DNA of 64,000 nucleotides from Microbacteriaceae bacterium MWH-Ta3 (lineage in GTDB: Bacteria; Actinomycetota; Actinomycetes; Actinomycetales; Microbacteriaceae): NCBI GenBank assembly GCA_003053925.1, contig QBKD01000001.1:1116001-1180000 (forward strand), given 5' to 3'. The translations under genes were made by a program, and so were the position numbers. The notes beneath the pieces were generated by a model, which saw only the letters and a program-made list of their open reading frames with translations, was not told the DNA's origin and made no database searches. This document shows positions 35,597-44,310 of the stretch, one piece after another (the stretch's first letter is position 1; each line of letters starts with the position of its first letter).

Positions 35597-36633
35597 TGAA
35601 TGACCTTGTCGGCCTTTCGTGGCTCGTTGTTCTGCTGGCGTTCAATGCCTTCTTTGTCGGTGCGGAATTCGCGGTTATCGCCGCACGGCGCTCACAGATC
35701 GAACCGCTCGCCGCACAGGGCAAACGGTCGGCGTCTATTGCATTGAAAGCCATGGAAAATGCGACCTTGATGCTGGCCACCAGCCAGCTCGGCATCACGG
35801 TGTGTTCGCTGCTGATTCTGGGGGTATCGGAACCTGCGCTGCACCACCTGTTGGAGGGTGCGTTGCACGGAACCGGTTGGTCTGCCGACGTGGTCTCGAC
35901 TATTTCGGTGGTTACCGCAATTGGAATCGTCACGTACCTGCACGTCGTAATCGGTGAAATGGTTCCCAAGAACATCGCCTTCTCAATTCCCGATCGCGCC
36001 GTCCTCATTCTCGCGCCCGCACTTGCGGCATTCGCCTGGCTGTTTAAGCCGGTCATCGCAGCGCTCAACGGTATCTCTAACGTGCTTGTTCGTGCGGTGG
36101 GTATCGAGCCCAAGTCCGAAGCACAGTCGGTGTTCACTCTGGAAGAGATGGCAACGATTGTCGAACAGTCCCAGAAAGAGGGAGTGTTCCAGGACCGCTC
36201 GGGTGCGGTGAGCGCCACGATCGAGTTCACGTCGAAGAAGGTCAGCGATGTGGCGGTGCCGCTCGATGCGATTGTGGCGCTGCCCGACGACGCCTCGGCC
36301 CGCGACGTCGAGCGTGAGGTCGCACAACGGGGCTTTAGTCGGTATGTACTCGTCAACGCGGCGGGGGAACCCACGGGCTATGTGCACCTTAAGGATGTCA
36401 TCGGCATTCGCGAATCCGAGGCCGACCTGCCCGTCCCGCCGAAGCGCATTCGACAGTTGGTGTCGGTGTATGCCGAGCTCGATTTGGAGGACGCCCTCGC
36501 CGCACTTCGGCGAACGGGCGCCCACATCGCCCGCGTATTCGACGTGCACGGAACGACGACCGGCGTGTTGTTCCTCGAGGACATTATCGAAGAACTTATT
36601 GGTGAGGTGCGCGACGCGACGCGTCGGCGGTAG
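35596..36633 (+). CDS. Second CNNM-type protein, lacking the CorC domain
   Basis: 345 aa. A DUF21 membrane domain (about 1-195) is followed by a CBS pair (about 210-340, ending GTTTGVLFLEDIIEELIGEVRD). The protein stops there, without the C-terminal CorC/HlyC domain that the upstream paralogue has. The CBS1 segment is also more degenerate (KKVSDVAVPLDAIVALPDD). The tandem, coupled arrangement suggests the two may form a heteromer, with the second lacking the regulatory tail. The transported ion is presumed to be Mg2+. Confidence 0.87.
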   Translation: MNDLVGLSWLVVLLAFNAFFVGAEFAVIAARRSQIEPLAAQGKRSASIALKAMENATLMLATSQLGITVCSLLILGVSEPALHHLLEGALHGTGWSADVVSTISVVTAIGIVTYLHVVIGEMVPKNIAFSIPDRAVLILAPALAAFAWLFKPVIAALNGISNVLVRAVGIEPKSEAQSVFTLEEMATIVEQSQKEGVFQDRSGAVSATIEFTSKKVSDVAVPLDAIVALPDDASARDVEREVAQRGFSRYVLVNAAGEPTGYVHLKDVIGIRESEADLPVPPKRIRQLVSVYAELDLEDALAALRRTGAHIARVFDVHGTTTGVLFLEDIIEELIGEVRDATRRR

Positions 36634-36642
36634 TCTTCCGTC

Positions 36643-37569
36643 ATGAGTTCTTCAGGCCCCGATGTTCTTGCCATTGGCGAGGCGCTTATTGATGTTGTTC
36701 GCGCCGATGGTGCCGACCACGCACATCCGGGCGGTAGCCCGCTCAATGTGGCCATCGGTGCGTCGCGGTTGGGTTTACACGCCACACTGTCGACACGGTT
36801 CGCGGATGACGAATTCGGTGAACTCATTTCGCGCCACGTGGCCGACAGTGATGTGTGGTTGACCGCCAATTCCGTGGCCGCAGAGCGCACGTCGACGGCG
36901 ACGGCGACCATTCAGCCCGACGGCTCGGCCCAGTACGTTTTCGACATCGAATGGGACTGGACGGACGATATCGATTTCCTGCCGAAGGCCGTTCACACAG
37001 GTTCCATTGGTGCCGTGCTGTTGCCCGGCGGACAGAATGTCTTGTCCACGATCACTCGTCTGCGTGACGACTGCATTGTGAGCTACGACCCCAACGCGCG
37101 TCCGGCGCTGATGGGTGACCGCGGCGATGCGGTGGCCATTGTGGAACAGTATGTGCGCCTCGCGGACATCATCAAGGCCAGCGACGAAGACGTCGAGTGG
37201 CTGTACCCCGACCGTTCCCTCGAAGACACGGCTCGTGCGTGGGCCGTCATGGGTCCCGCCCTTGTTGTGGTGACCCGCGGTGGCGAGGGCGCTGTTGTGG
37301 TGACGAGCGATGACAGCATGTCGTATTACGAGGCACCCCGCGTGACCGTGGCCGACACCATTGGCGCGGGCGATTCGTTTATGGCCGCACTTCTTGCGTC
37401 GATGTCTCTGCGGGGACTGCTGTCCGTCGACAAGCGCGGCGCACTGCATGCGCTTCCCGATGCCACAGTGACCAGCCTCATCACCGATGCCTTGAACTGC
37501 GCGGCCATCACCGTCACGCGCCACGGTGCGAACCCGCCCAGCATCGACGACATCACCATCGGCCAGTAG
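36643..37569 (+). CDS. PfkB-family carbohydrate kinase (fructokinase-like)
   Basis: 308 aa. Ribokinase-fold features: N-terminal IGEALIDVV and GGSPLNVAIGASRLG (sugar-binding), and the C-terminal signature DTIGAGDSFMAALL with the catalytic Asp. It phosphorylates a sugar, most likely fructose, at the expense of ATP. TAGTCT (36631-36636) ends 6 nt before the ATG; it includes the stop codon of the upstream gene, so pfkB probably has its own leaderless promoter. Confidence 0.85.
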   Translation: MSSSGPDVLAIGEALIDVVRADGADHAHPGGSPLNVAIGASRLGLHATLSTRFADDEFGELISRHVADSDVWLTANSVAAERTSTATATIQPDGSAQYVFDIEWDWTDDIDFLPKAVHTGSIGAVLLPGGQNVLSTITRLRDDCIVSYDPNARPALMGDRGDAVAIVEQYVRLADIIKASDEDVEWLYPDRSLEDTARAWAVMGPALVVVTRGGEGAVVVTSDDSMSYYEAPRVTVADTIGAGDSFMAALLASMSLRGLLSVDKRGALHALPDATVTSLITDALNCAAITVTRHGANPPSIDDITIGQ

Positions 37570-37579
37570 CAACCGCATT

Positions 37580-37614
37580 CACCGAATCCGAGGCGCGGCG
37601 CCTCGGATTCGGTG
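37580..37614. terminator. Bidirectional terminator between kinase and oxidoreductase genes
   Basis: A 16-bp stem (CACCGAATCCGAGGCG with CGCCTCGGATTCGGTG) closes a 3-nt loop between genes ending at 37569 (+) and 37631 (-). On the plus strand it is followed by TGACTTTGTG, a weak T tract. Confidence 0.85.
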
Positions 37615-37630
37615 TGACTTTGTGCCGCGG

Positions 37631-38713
37631 CTATCGCAGCTTTGCGCGCTCGTATTGCGGTGGCCAAGACGGCAGGTCATAGCCCAGTGCTGTCGCGGCG
37701 CGTAGCGCAAAATGGGGGTCGCGCATTAGCTCGCGGCCGAGCATCACGGCATCCACGGCGCCCGATGCCACCAGCTCTTCGGCCTGTTCGGGTGTCGTGA
37801 TCTGTCCGACGGCGCTTGTTGGTACCTGGGCATTACGATGCACGCCCTCGGCGAAGCGCACCTGATATCCGGGACCTGTAGGTATGTGTATTCCGCCCTG
37901 AATGCCGCCCGTCGAAATATCCATGAAGTCGGCGCCGCACTCGTGGGCCCACACGGCAACCTGTTCTACATCGGCGGGCTGAAGTCCCTCGTCGGTCCAG
38001 TCGGTGGCGCTGAATCGCACAAAGAGGGGAATTGAATCGCCAATTTGATCACGCACCGCGCGAATTACATCCAGCAATACCCGTGCGCGATTCATCAGCG
38101 GGCCACCAAATTCGTCCGTGCGCAGATTCGTCAGTGGCGAGAGGAATTCATGCAACAGATAGCCGTGGGCGGCATGAATTTCGAGAACCTCGAACCCTGC
38201 CTCGAGTGACCTCCGAGCGGCCTCGCGCCATGCCGTGACCACGCGAGCAATGTCGTCGCGCGTCATCTCGAGTGGCGCTGCGTACCCGTCGAAGGCGATG
38301 GGGCTGGGAGCCTGAGTCTGCCAACCACCCTGTTCCGGTGTGGCGGTTCCCGAATAGTCCACACCCCAGCCGGGCGCGGTACTGCCCTTGCGGCCGGCAT
38401 GCGCAAGTTGAATTGCCGGGATCGAGCCCTGCGACCGAATGAAGGCCGTAATTGGCTTCCACGCATCGCGTTGTTCGTCGTTCCAGATACCCACGTCGTG
38501 GGGTGAAATGCGTCCAATGGGTTCGATGGCCGTCGCCTCGGCCATCACCAGACCCGCACGACCAATCGCGACAGATCCCAAGTGCACCATGTGCCAGTCG
38601 GTGGGCACGCCGTCTGTCTTCGCCGAATACTCGCACAGAGGCGACAGCCAAATGCGATTGGGAATGGTCACGCCACGCAGGGTGAGCGGCTGAAAAATGG
38701 TGGGCACGGTCAT
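37631..38713 (-). CDS. NADH:flavin oxidoreductase, YqjM-type old yellow enzyme
   Basis: 360 aa from the ATG at 38713 (GAGGAG at SD distance). FMN-binding TIM-barrel features: IPNRIWLSPLCEYSAKTDGVPTDWH with the Cys typical of the thermophilic-like/YqjM class, QLAHAGRKG, EIHAAHGYLLHEFLSPLTN (substrate-binding His pair and Tyr) and VMLGRELMRDPHF (phosphate binding). It reduces activated C=C bonds with NAD(P)H. The physiological substrate is unknown. Confidence 0.9.
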   Translation of the reverse strand: MTVPTIFQPLTLRGVTIPNRIWLSPLCEYSAKTDGVPTDWHMVHLGSVAIGRAGLVMAEATAIEPIGRISPHDVGIWNDEQRDAWKPITAFIRSQGSIPAIQLAHAGRKGSTAPGWGVDYSGTATPEQGGWQTQAPSPIAFDGYAAPLEMTRDDIARVVTAWREAARRSLEAGFEVLEIHAAHGYLLHEFLSPLTNLRTDEFGGPLMNRARVLLDVIRAVRDQIGDSIPLFVRFSATDWTDEGLQPADVEQVAVWAHECGADFMDISTGGIQGGIHIPTGPGYQVRFAEGVHRNAQVPTSAVGQITTPEQAEELVASGAVDAVMLGRELMRDPHFALRAATALGYDLPSWPPQYERAKLR

Positions 38714-38767
38714 GGTTCTCCTCGACGTTGACCGTTCCAGCCTATCGGCGGGACCTAGGCTGGTGCC

Positions 38768-39586
38768 GTGACGACCGACGATTTTTCCGCCTCGCAGTGC
38801 ATCCCCTGGATTGGTGTACCCGACGCCAATTCCGACAAGTATTCGCGCGGCGTCCTGGGCTTTGCCACCGGGTCTGAAGAATTCCCAGGGGCGGCGCTTC
38901 TGGGTATTGACGGCGCACTGCACACCGGGATTGGCATGGTCCGATATGTTGGGCCCGCTGATGTGGGCCGAGCCGTGATCGATCACCGGCCCGAGGTGGT
39001 TCTGGGTGATTCGCGTGCGGATGCCTGGGTTGTCGGGTCGGGTACACGCGCGACGGATCTTGAGCGACAGCGCGATGCCGAGCGAATTTTGGATGCAGGT
39101 ATCCCCGCAATCGTTGATGCGGGAGCGCTGTCGGCAATAGCACGGCACGCACGAGGGTTGGTTATCGCAACACCCCATGCGGGTGAATTATCGGCGCTGT
39201 TGGGCGTACCCCGCGATGCAATCGAGGCGGAACCCGCGCAATTCGCGGAACTCGCGGCACGCTTCCTGGGTGTGACGGTTGTGGTGAAAGGCCACGTCAC
39301 CCATATTGCGGGTGCGGATGTCCTGCGCGTGTTGCCGGCGGCACCGGCGTGGCTTGCCGTGGCCGGTGCGGGTGACGTGTTGGCGGGAATCCTGGGAGCG
39401 ATTCTTGCGGGCGCCTGTGCACGCGGGGCCGTCACCGAGGCCGATTTGCCCGACATTGCCGCAACGGGCGTGTGGATTCACTCCGAGGCGGCTCGCCGCG
39501 CCTCTGCGGGCGGCCCTTTTGTGCTGGCTGACCTCGTGAGTCATGTGCCAGGCGTTATCCGCGACATCGCGGAACTGTCGCGTTAG
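38768..39586 (+). CDS. nnrD: ADP-dependent NAD(P)H-hydrate dehydratase
   Basis: 272 aa from the GTG at 38768. Ribokinase-like fold with YSRGVLGFATGS near the start, ATPHAGELSALLG and the catalytic signature AGAGDVLAGILGAILA. It repairs damaged NADHX/NADPHX using ADP. It occurs without the fused epimerase domain (NnrE) seen in many bacteria. TAGGCT (38756-38761) ends 6 nt before the GTG with no SD, indicating a leaderless mRNA. Confidence 0.9.
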   Translation: MTTDDFSASQCIPWIGVPDANSDKYSRGVLGFATGSEEFPGAALLGIDGALHTGIGMVRYVGPADVGRAVIDHRPEVVLGDSRADAWVVGSGTRATDLERQRDAERILDAGIPAIVDAGALSAIARHARGLVIATPHAGELSALLGVPRDAIEAEPAQFAELAARFLGVTVVVKGHVTHIAGADVLRVLPAAPAWLAVAGAGDVLAGILGAILAGACARGAVTEADLPDIAATGVWIHSEAARRASAGGPFVLADLVSHVPGVIRDIAELSR

Positions 39587-39596
39587 CGACGACACA

Positions 39597-39628
39597 AATA
39601 CGCCGCACGTGCGAGCGAACGGCGTATT
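39597..39628. terminator. Terminator between nnrD and metX
   Basis: A 9-bp stem (AATACGCCG with CGGCGTATT) with a 14-nt loop. Its right arm includes the first two bases of the metX stop region, so it can serve both convergent genes. Confidence 0.65.
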
Positions 39629-40829
39629 AGGCCTCGTCGTCCAGCAGTTCGCGCAGATAGCCGGCCACGGTTTCGTGGTCGATCAGGAACGCATCGTGGC
39701 CATAGGGCGATGACATCACTCGGGCGTCTCGGCCACCGAGGTGGTGGGGCAAATATTCGGCCAGTGTGATTTGCTGCTCCAGAGGGAAAAGCCGGTCCGA
39801 GTCAATTCCCACGACAATGCTACGGGCCGTAACGCCGCCGAGGACATCCTTGAGTGAACCCCGATCGCGCGTCACATCGTGTGAGCTCATGGCATCAACC
39901 AACGAAATGTAGGAATTTGCGTCGAATCGGCGCGTGAACTTATTGCCGTGGAAGTCCAGGTAACTTTCGACGGCGAAGCGGCCACCTGCGCCGAGCGGAC
40001 TGATTCCGGACTGCCATGAACGGTCAAATCGTTCGTTGAATTCTTCGGGCGAACGGTAGGACAGCAGCGCAAGTCTGCGGGCCAAGGCCAGGCCGCGGAA
40101 CGGGCCAACCTCGTTTTCGTAGTAGTCGCCGTTCGAGAAGTTTTCATCCATGCGCACGGCCTCGGTCTGCACGCAATTCAGGGAAATTTGGTCGGCACTG
40201 GTCACCGCCGTTGTCGCAAGAAGCGCCAATCTTTCGACGGCATCGGGGTAGGTCACCGCGTATTCCAATGCGCTCATGCCGGCGGCGCTGCCACCAACAA
40301 TTGCGCCCCAACGGGCAATGCCCAGGGTGTCCGCCAACTGCTTGAGCGCCGTAGTCTGATCCCGAATTGTGAGGTACGGAAAACGTGAACCCCATTCCCG
40401 GCCATCGGTGGTCACCGACGACGGTCCCGTCGAGCCCTGGCAGCCGCCCAGCGTGTTCGGGCAGACCACAAACCATCGATCGGTGTCAATGGCCAAGCCG
40501 GGACCCACAATGGGATTCCACCAGCCATCGGTGACGTGCCCGGGGCCAGCCTGTCCCACCGCATGTGAATCGGCGGTCAGAGAGTGAATCAGCAGCAGAG
40601 CGTTCGACGCATCGGCGTTCAGCGTGCCCCAGGTTTCATACGCCATACGCACGCGGGGCAACGTGGTGCCGCTTTCCAGCGCGACGTCGCCCACGAAGGC
40701 GAACTGTCGGTTGCCGGGGTGTTCGCCGTCGCGCCATGCACCCGTGACGGGTGGTGCGCCCATGGAACGGGTGAATGCCTCGGTGACGAAGGTCGAGGGA
40801 ACCGTTTCTTCAGAGGTCTGCCAATCCAT
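39627..40829 (-). CDS. metX: Homoserine O-acetyltransferase
   Basis: 400 aa from the ATG at 40829. Alpha/beta hydrolase fold with the nucleophile elbow VGGSAAGMSALEY (Ser), the conserved NTLGGCQGSTGP segment, DSDRLFPLEQQ (Asp) and the C-terminal YGHDAFLID (His). It activates homoserine with acetyl-CoA for direct sulfhydrylation by MetY, encoded upstream on the same strand. A longer in-frame extension upstream looks spurious because family similarity begins after the chosen ATG. Confidence 0.94.
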   Translation of the reverse strand: MDWQTSEETVPSTFVTEAFTRSMGAPPVTGAWRDGEHPGNRQFAFVGDVALESGTTLPRVRMAYETWGTLNADASNALLLIHSLTADSHAVGQAGPGHVTDGWWNPIVGPGLAIDTDRWFVVCPNTLGGCQGSTGPSSVTTDGREWGSRFPYLTIRDQTTALKQLADTLGIARWGAIVGGSAAGMSALEYAVTYPDAVERLALLATTAVTSADQISLNCVQTEAVRMDENFSNGDYYENEVGPFRGLALARRLALLSYRSPEEFNERFDRSWQSGISPLGAGGRFAVESYLDFHGNKFTRRFDANSYISLVDAMSSHDVTRDRGSLKDVLGGVTARSIVVGIDSDRLFPLEQQITLAEYLPHHLGGRDARVMSSPYGHDAFLIDHETVAGYLRELLDDEA

Positions 40830-40858
40830 GGTGTCTCTATTCTCGCACCAGTTAAACG

Positions 40859-40898
40859 CCGTGCGGGCGCCGCACCGAAGTGATCGACGCCCGCACGG
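40859..40898 (-). terminator. Terminator after metY
   Basis: An 11-bp stem (CCGTGCGGGCG with CGCCCGCACGG) with an 18-nt loop lies 10 nt beyond the metY stop and upstream of metX, so metY and metX may be separate or partly attenuated transcripts. Confidence 0.65.
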
Positions 40899-40908
40899 GA
40901 TGACCGTC

Positions 40909-42210
40909 TTAGTCCGCGTTAACCTGACGCGCGGCGGCGAAGCCCTGTTCGAGGTCCGCAATAATGTCGTCGATGTGCTCGAGGCCGACCGAGAGTCGCA
41001 CCAACCCGGGCGTGACACCCGAGGTGAGCTGTTGTTCCGGAGTCAACTGCGAATGTGTCGTCGAGGCAGGGTGAATGATCAGCGAACGCACGTCGCCGAT
41101 GTTTGCCACATGGCTGAACAGCTCGGTGCTTTCCACCAGCGCGCGGCCTGCGTTGACTCCGCCCTTCAGTTCGAAGGACAGAACGGCACCGACGCCCTTG
41201 GGAGCGTACTTTTGGCCCGCGGCGTACCAGGGGCTCGACGGCAGACCGGCATACGACACCGATGCAACGTCGTCGTGTGCCTCAAGCCAGCGGGCAACGG
41301 CAAGAGCGTTTTCCACGTGACGTTCGATGCGCAGCGACAGGGTTTCGATTCCCTGCAGTACGGCGAACGCGTTGTCGGGGGACAACGAAGCCCCCACGTC
41401 ACGCAGCAACTGCACACGTGCCTTGATGATGTAGGCGATTCCGTCGCCCAGAACGGTCGTGAACGATGCGCCGTGGTACGAGGGGTCGGGCTCGGTAAGG
41501 CCGGGGAACTTGTCCACGTTCTTCGACCACTCAAAGCGTCCGCCGTCGACAATGGCGCCCGCAACAACGGTGCCGTGGCCGCCCAGGAACTTCGTCGCCG
41601 AGTGCACCACGATGTCGGCGCCGTGCTCGAACGGACGGATCAGGTACGGGGTGGCGATCGTGTTATCGACGATGAGCGGCAGACCCGCCTCGTGGGCAAC
41701 ATCGGCAACTCCGGCGATGTCCAAGACATTGATCTGCGGGTTGGCAATGGTTTCGGCAAAGAACAGCTTGGTGTTGGGGCGAACGGCCGAACGCCATTCC
41801 TCGAGATCATCCTGGTTCTCGACGAAAGTGACCTCGATACCCAGCTTGGCCAACGTGTAGTTGAACAGGTTGTAGGTGCCGCCATAGATGCTCGAGGACG
41901 CGACGATGTGGTCGCCCGAGCCCGCGATGTTCAGCACGGAATAGGTGATTGCTGCCTGGCCCGATGCCACGAGGAGCGCGGCGGTTCCCCCTTCAAGCGC
42001 GGCAATGCGCTTTTCGACCACGTCCTGGGTGGGGTTCATGATGCGGGTGTAAATGTTGCCAAATTCTGCAAGCGCGAACAGGTTCTTGGCGTGGTCGGCG
42101 TCGTTGAACACGTAGGCCGTCGTGCGGTAAATCGGCGTCGCACGGGCATTCGTCGTGGGGTCGGGTGCCGCGCCAGCGTGAATCTGCTGGGTTTCAAACT
42201 TCCAAGACAT
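40909..42210 (-). CDS. metY: O-acetylhomoserine sulfhydrylase
   Basis: 433 aa. Cys/Met-metabolism PLP enzyme: substrate and cofactor motifs RTTAYVFND, YTRIMNPTQDVVEKRIAALEGG, VDNTIATPYLIRPFEHGADIVVHSATKFLGGHG (PLP-binding Lys). The length (over 420 aa) fits the sulfhydrylase rather than cystathionine synthase. It uses sulfide and O-acetylhomoserine to make homocysteine. AAAGG lies before the ATG. The promoter carries a TAGGCT -10 and a striking palindrome (see 42245). Confidence 0.95.
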   Translation of the reverse strand: MSWKFETQQIHAGAAPDPTTNARATPIYRTTAYVFNDADHAKNLFALAEFGNIYTRIMNPTQDVVEKRIAALEGGTAALLVASGQAAITYSVLNIAGSGDHIVASSSIYGGTYNLFNYTLAKLGIEVTFVENQDDLEEWRSAVRPNTKLFFAETIANPQINVLDIAGVADVAHEAGLPLIVDNTIATPYLIRPFEHGADIVVHSATKFLGGHGTVVAGAIVDGGRFEWSKNVDKFPGLTEPDPSYHGASFTTVLGDGIAYIIKARVQLLRDVGASLSPDNAFAVLQGIETLSLRIERHVENALAVARWLEAHDDVASVSYAGLPSSPWYAAGQKYAPKGVGAVLSFELKGGVNAGRALVESTELFSHVANIGDVRSLIIHPASTTHSQLTPEQQLTSGVTPGLVRLSVGLEHIDDIIADLEQGFAAARQVNAD

Positions 42211-42244
42211 GGGGAACCTTTCGTTCGGGATTGTCCCAGCCTAG

Positions 42245-42259
42245 ATACCCCTGGGGTAT
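42245..42259. promoter_or_regulatory. Perfect palindrome in the metY promoter (CsoR/CstR-like)
   Basis: ATACCCC-T-GGGGTAT has 7-bp arms and a 1-nt centre. On the minus strand it lies immediately upstream of the metY -10 candidate TAGGCT, the usual place of a repressor operator. The form (C-run, short spacer, G-run, flanked by AT) resembles boxes of CsoR-family repressors, including the persulfide sensor CstR. Confidence 0.55.
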
Positions 42260-42299
42260 GAGCCAAGGGATGGTGTCACACAGAGTAACGAAAGGTATC

Positions 42300-42818
42300 T
42301 CAGGCGTCTGTTGTCAGCGATTTCTGCAACATGACGACTCCCAGCCACGTGTCAAACTTGAAGCCCACGCGGTCCATGCGCCCCACCTCGGTGAATCCGA
42401 ATCGCCGGTGCAAGGCGATCGATGCCGCAGCGTCTTCGGTGTTCGCAATCACCGCAATCATTTCGCGCGCGCCGGCGTCCGTGCTGTGGGCAAGGAGTTC
42501 ACCCAGGAGGTTGCGCCCGATTCCCTGACCGATGTGGCGGGGATCCACATAAATGGTGTTCTCGACGGTGGTGTTGAACGCGCACTTATCGCGCCACTGC
42601 GAGGAATATCCGTACCCCACACTGTGTCCTTCGATGCGGGCAACGATGAAGGGCATGCCGAGTGCGGCAACGGCATCGATCTTGTGCAGCATGTCATCGA
42701 CCGACCATTCGTCGAGGTCAAATGTGACGGTCGAGGTACGCACGTAGTGGTTGTAGATGGCGACCAGTTCCGCCGCATCCGCGGCCGACACGGCATCGAT
42801 GGTGACGTTCTCGGGCAT
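42300..42818 (-). CDS. GNAT N-acetyltransferase, phosphinothricin-acetyltransferase-like
   Basis: 172 aa from the ATG at 42818. GNAT fold with the acetyl-CoA-binding loop RHIGQGIGRNLLGELL and the beta-bulge VDPRHIG before it. The N-terminal IYNHYVRTSTVTFDLDEWS is characteristic of the Pat/Bar-type (L-methionine sulfoximine/phosphinothricin) subfamily, which may acetylate amino-acid analogues. TACACT (minus strand, 42826-42831) ends 7 nt before the ATG, inside the end of ung, so it probably has its own leaderless promoter. Confidence 0.8.
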   Translation of the reverse strand: MPENVTIDAVSAADAAELVAIYNHYVRTSTVTFDLDEWSVDDMLHKIDAVAALGMPFIVARIEGHSVGYGYSSQWRDKCAFNTTVENTIYVDPRHIGQGIGRNLLGELLAHSTDAGAREMIAVIANTEDAAASIALHRRFGFTEVGRMDRVGFKFDTWLGVVMLQKSLTTDA

Positions 42819-42820
42819 GC

Positions 42821-43522
42821 TCACGAGTGTAGGTGACGCGCGGTGGACACGGAACCCCAATCAATAGGAGCACCCCCGTGTTCACGCAGCAGCGCGTTTG
42901 CGCGCGAAAAAGGACGCGACCCAAAGAAGCCCCGATGAGCCGAGAGCGGTGAGGGGTGGGCCGAGGCGACAATCGGAACGGGTCCCAGTAATGGTGCGGC
43001 ACGCTGGGCATCGGCGCCCCACAGGATGGCTACAAGCGGGGTGCCTCGGTCTGCCAGGTAACGAATCGCGGCCGCCGTGAATGTGTCCCACCCAATGTGG
43101 CGCAGTGACCCGGCGTGGCCCGTGCGCACCGTCAGCGAGCGATTCAGAAGCATGACACCCGATTCCGCCCATGCGCTCAGATCGCCATTTTCTGGTGTCG
43201 CAATTCCCAGGTCGTCCCGAAGCTCCCGAAAAATATTGACGAGGCTACGAGGAAGCGGGTGCGTGCGGGTATTGACCGAGAACGCCAAGCCCATGGCGTG
43301 GCCGGGGGTGGGATATGGATCTTGGCCCACGATGAGCGCCCGAACGGCGTCCGCGGGGTAGTGGAACGCGCGCAAAATTGCGTGAGGTTCGGGTGCGATG
43401 TCGTGCCCCGCCTCGGATTCTGCGGTGACGGCGGCCACGATGGTTGCGAGTAAATCTCGCTGCGCGTCAAGGAAGGGCCGCCACGATTCGTGGACGCCCG
43501 CCACCACGTCCTCGAGGTTCAC
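42821..43522 (-). CDS. ung: Uracil-DNA glycosylase
   Basis: 233 aa from the GTG at 43522. Family-1 motifs are complete: the water-activating loop VGQDPYPTPGHAMGLAFS (catalytic Asp), VMLLNRSLTV, and the C-terminal HPSPLSAHRGFFGS with the catalytic His and DNA-intercalating region. It removes uracil from DNA in base excision repair. It starts 3 nt after the lipoprotein gene upstream. Confidence 0.95.
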   Translation of the reverse strand: MNLEDVVAGVHESWRPFLDAQRDLLATIVAAVTAESEAGHDIAPEPHAILRAFHYPADAVRALIVGQDPYPTPGHAMGLAFSVNTRTHPLPRSLVNIFRELRDDLGIATPENGDLSAWAESGVMLLNRSLTVRTGHAGSLRHIGWDTFTAAAIRYLADRGTPLVAILWGADAQRAAPLLGPVPIVASAHPSPLSAHRGFFGSRPFSRANALLREHGGAPIDWGSVSTARHLHS

Positions 43523-43524
43523 CG

Positions 43525-44148
43525 CTAGTTGTAGGCCGCGTCGAGTGCTTCGCCCGCGATGACGACGTTTTCCTTATAGAACGTTTCGCCACCGTAAATC
43601 GAGATCACCGAAATCCATGCCTCGGCGGTCACGAGATTGTAAATCGCCGGCACGTTCGAATCCTTATCGCCCAGAATCGAGAACGTGGGGTTGCCCGCGT
43701 CGTCGGTGCTTTCGTTCATGCCTTGACTAACCAAATCGGCAGTGATACTGGCCGCAGAGTCTTCGGTGACGGGTGCGACAGATACGACGGAGTAAATCTT
43801 CAGTTGGTTCACATCGACGTTGTCATAGCCGAAATAGCAGGAAATTCCGCCTGCCAACATTTCGGGAGTGGGGTCGGTGATGAGCTCGAGGCCGTAAAGG
43901 CCGCCCGGACCCGCTAACAGAATGATGCCCTCCGCCTCAAGCGAGTCAACGCGGTCCTGCGGGAGGATCGAGGTGCAATCCGACGGCATTGTGAACGTTC
44001 CGTTGTCCACAACCGGCGCTGTGGTTTCGGACGCTGTCGGTGTGGGCGTGGGAGTATCGGTCGGCGTCGCTTCGACATCCGTCGCGCATCCCGTTAGTGC
44101 CACTGTTGCGGCCACCGCCACGGTTGCAAACGCCACACCTTTACGCAT
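43525..44148 (-). CDS. Putative lipoprotein of unknown function
   Basis: 207 aa from the ATG at 44148; GTG 44151 and TTG 44157 are alternatives, with GGAAGGGA upstream. Lipobox LTGC, then a Thr/Pro-rich linker (TPTDTPTPTPTASETT) and a globular domain with two cysteines (PSDCTSIL, GISCYFGYD). I do not recognise the family. It is the first gene of a possible unit with ung. Confidence 0.65.
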   Translation of the reverse strand: MRKGVAFATVAVAATVALTGCATDVEATPTDTPTPTPTASETTAPVVDNGTFTMPSDCTSILPQDRVDSLEAEGIILLAGPGGLYGLELITDPTPEMLAGGISCYFGYDNVDVNQLKIYSVVSVAPVTEDSAASITADLVSQGMNESTDDAGNPTFSILGDKDSNVPAIYNLVTAEAWISVISIYGGETFYKENVVIAGEALDAAYN

Positions 44149-44273
44149 CACGCTCAATCCCTTCCACTCCTAATTTTATGGGACCGTGTGCCAGTGACTT
44201 TGTTGATTTAGGTGACGATTATGTAAATCTTTTGTGTGTCGCCACATCGCTACGAACGGTTACCCACAATGTA

Positions 44274-44305
44274 GGGCGGCTCATTCCACCACAGATGAGC
44301 CGCCC
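44274..44305 (-). terminator. Terminator after pckG
   Basis: An 11-bp stem (GGGCGGCTCAT with ATGAGCCGCCC) with a 10-nt loop lies 5 nt beyond the pckG stop. The following 44306-44158 interval is relatively AT-rich and holds the promoter of the lipoprotein gene. Confidence 0.75.
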
Positions 44306-44310
44306 AGCTT

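Noticed and set aside
40624-42261. A 545-codon open frame on the plus strand opposite metX and metY
   Set aside because: It is the antisense of two unmistakable genes; its length follows from high G+C codon bias and the translation resembles no protein.
42211-42299. SAM riboswitch upstream of metY
   Set aside because: Only a short leader with a 15-bp DNA palindrome; no kink-turn or multi-stem aptamer fits in 80 nt.
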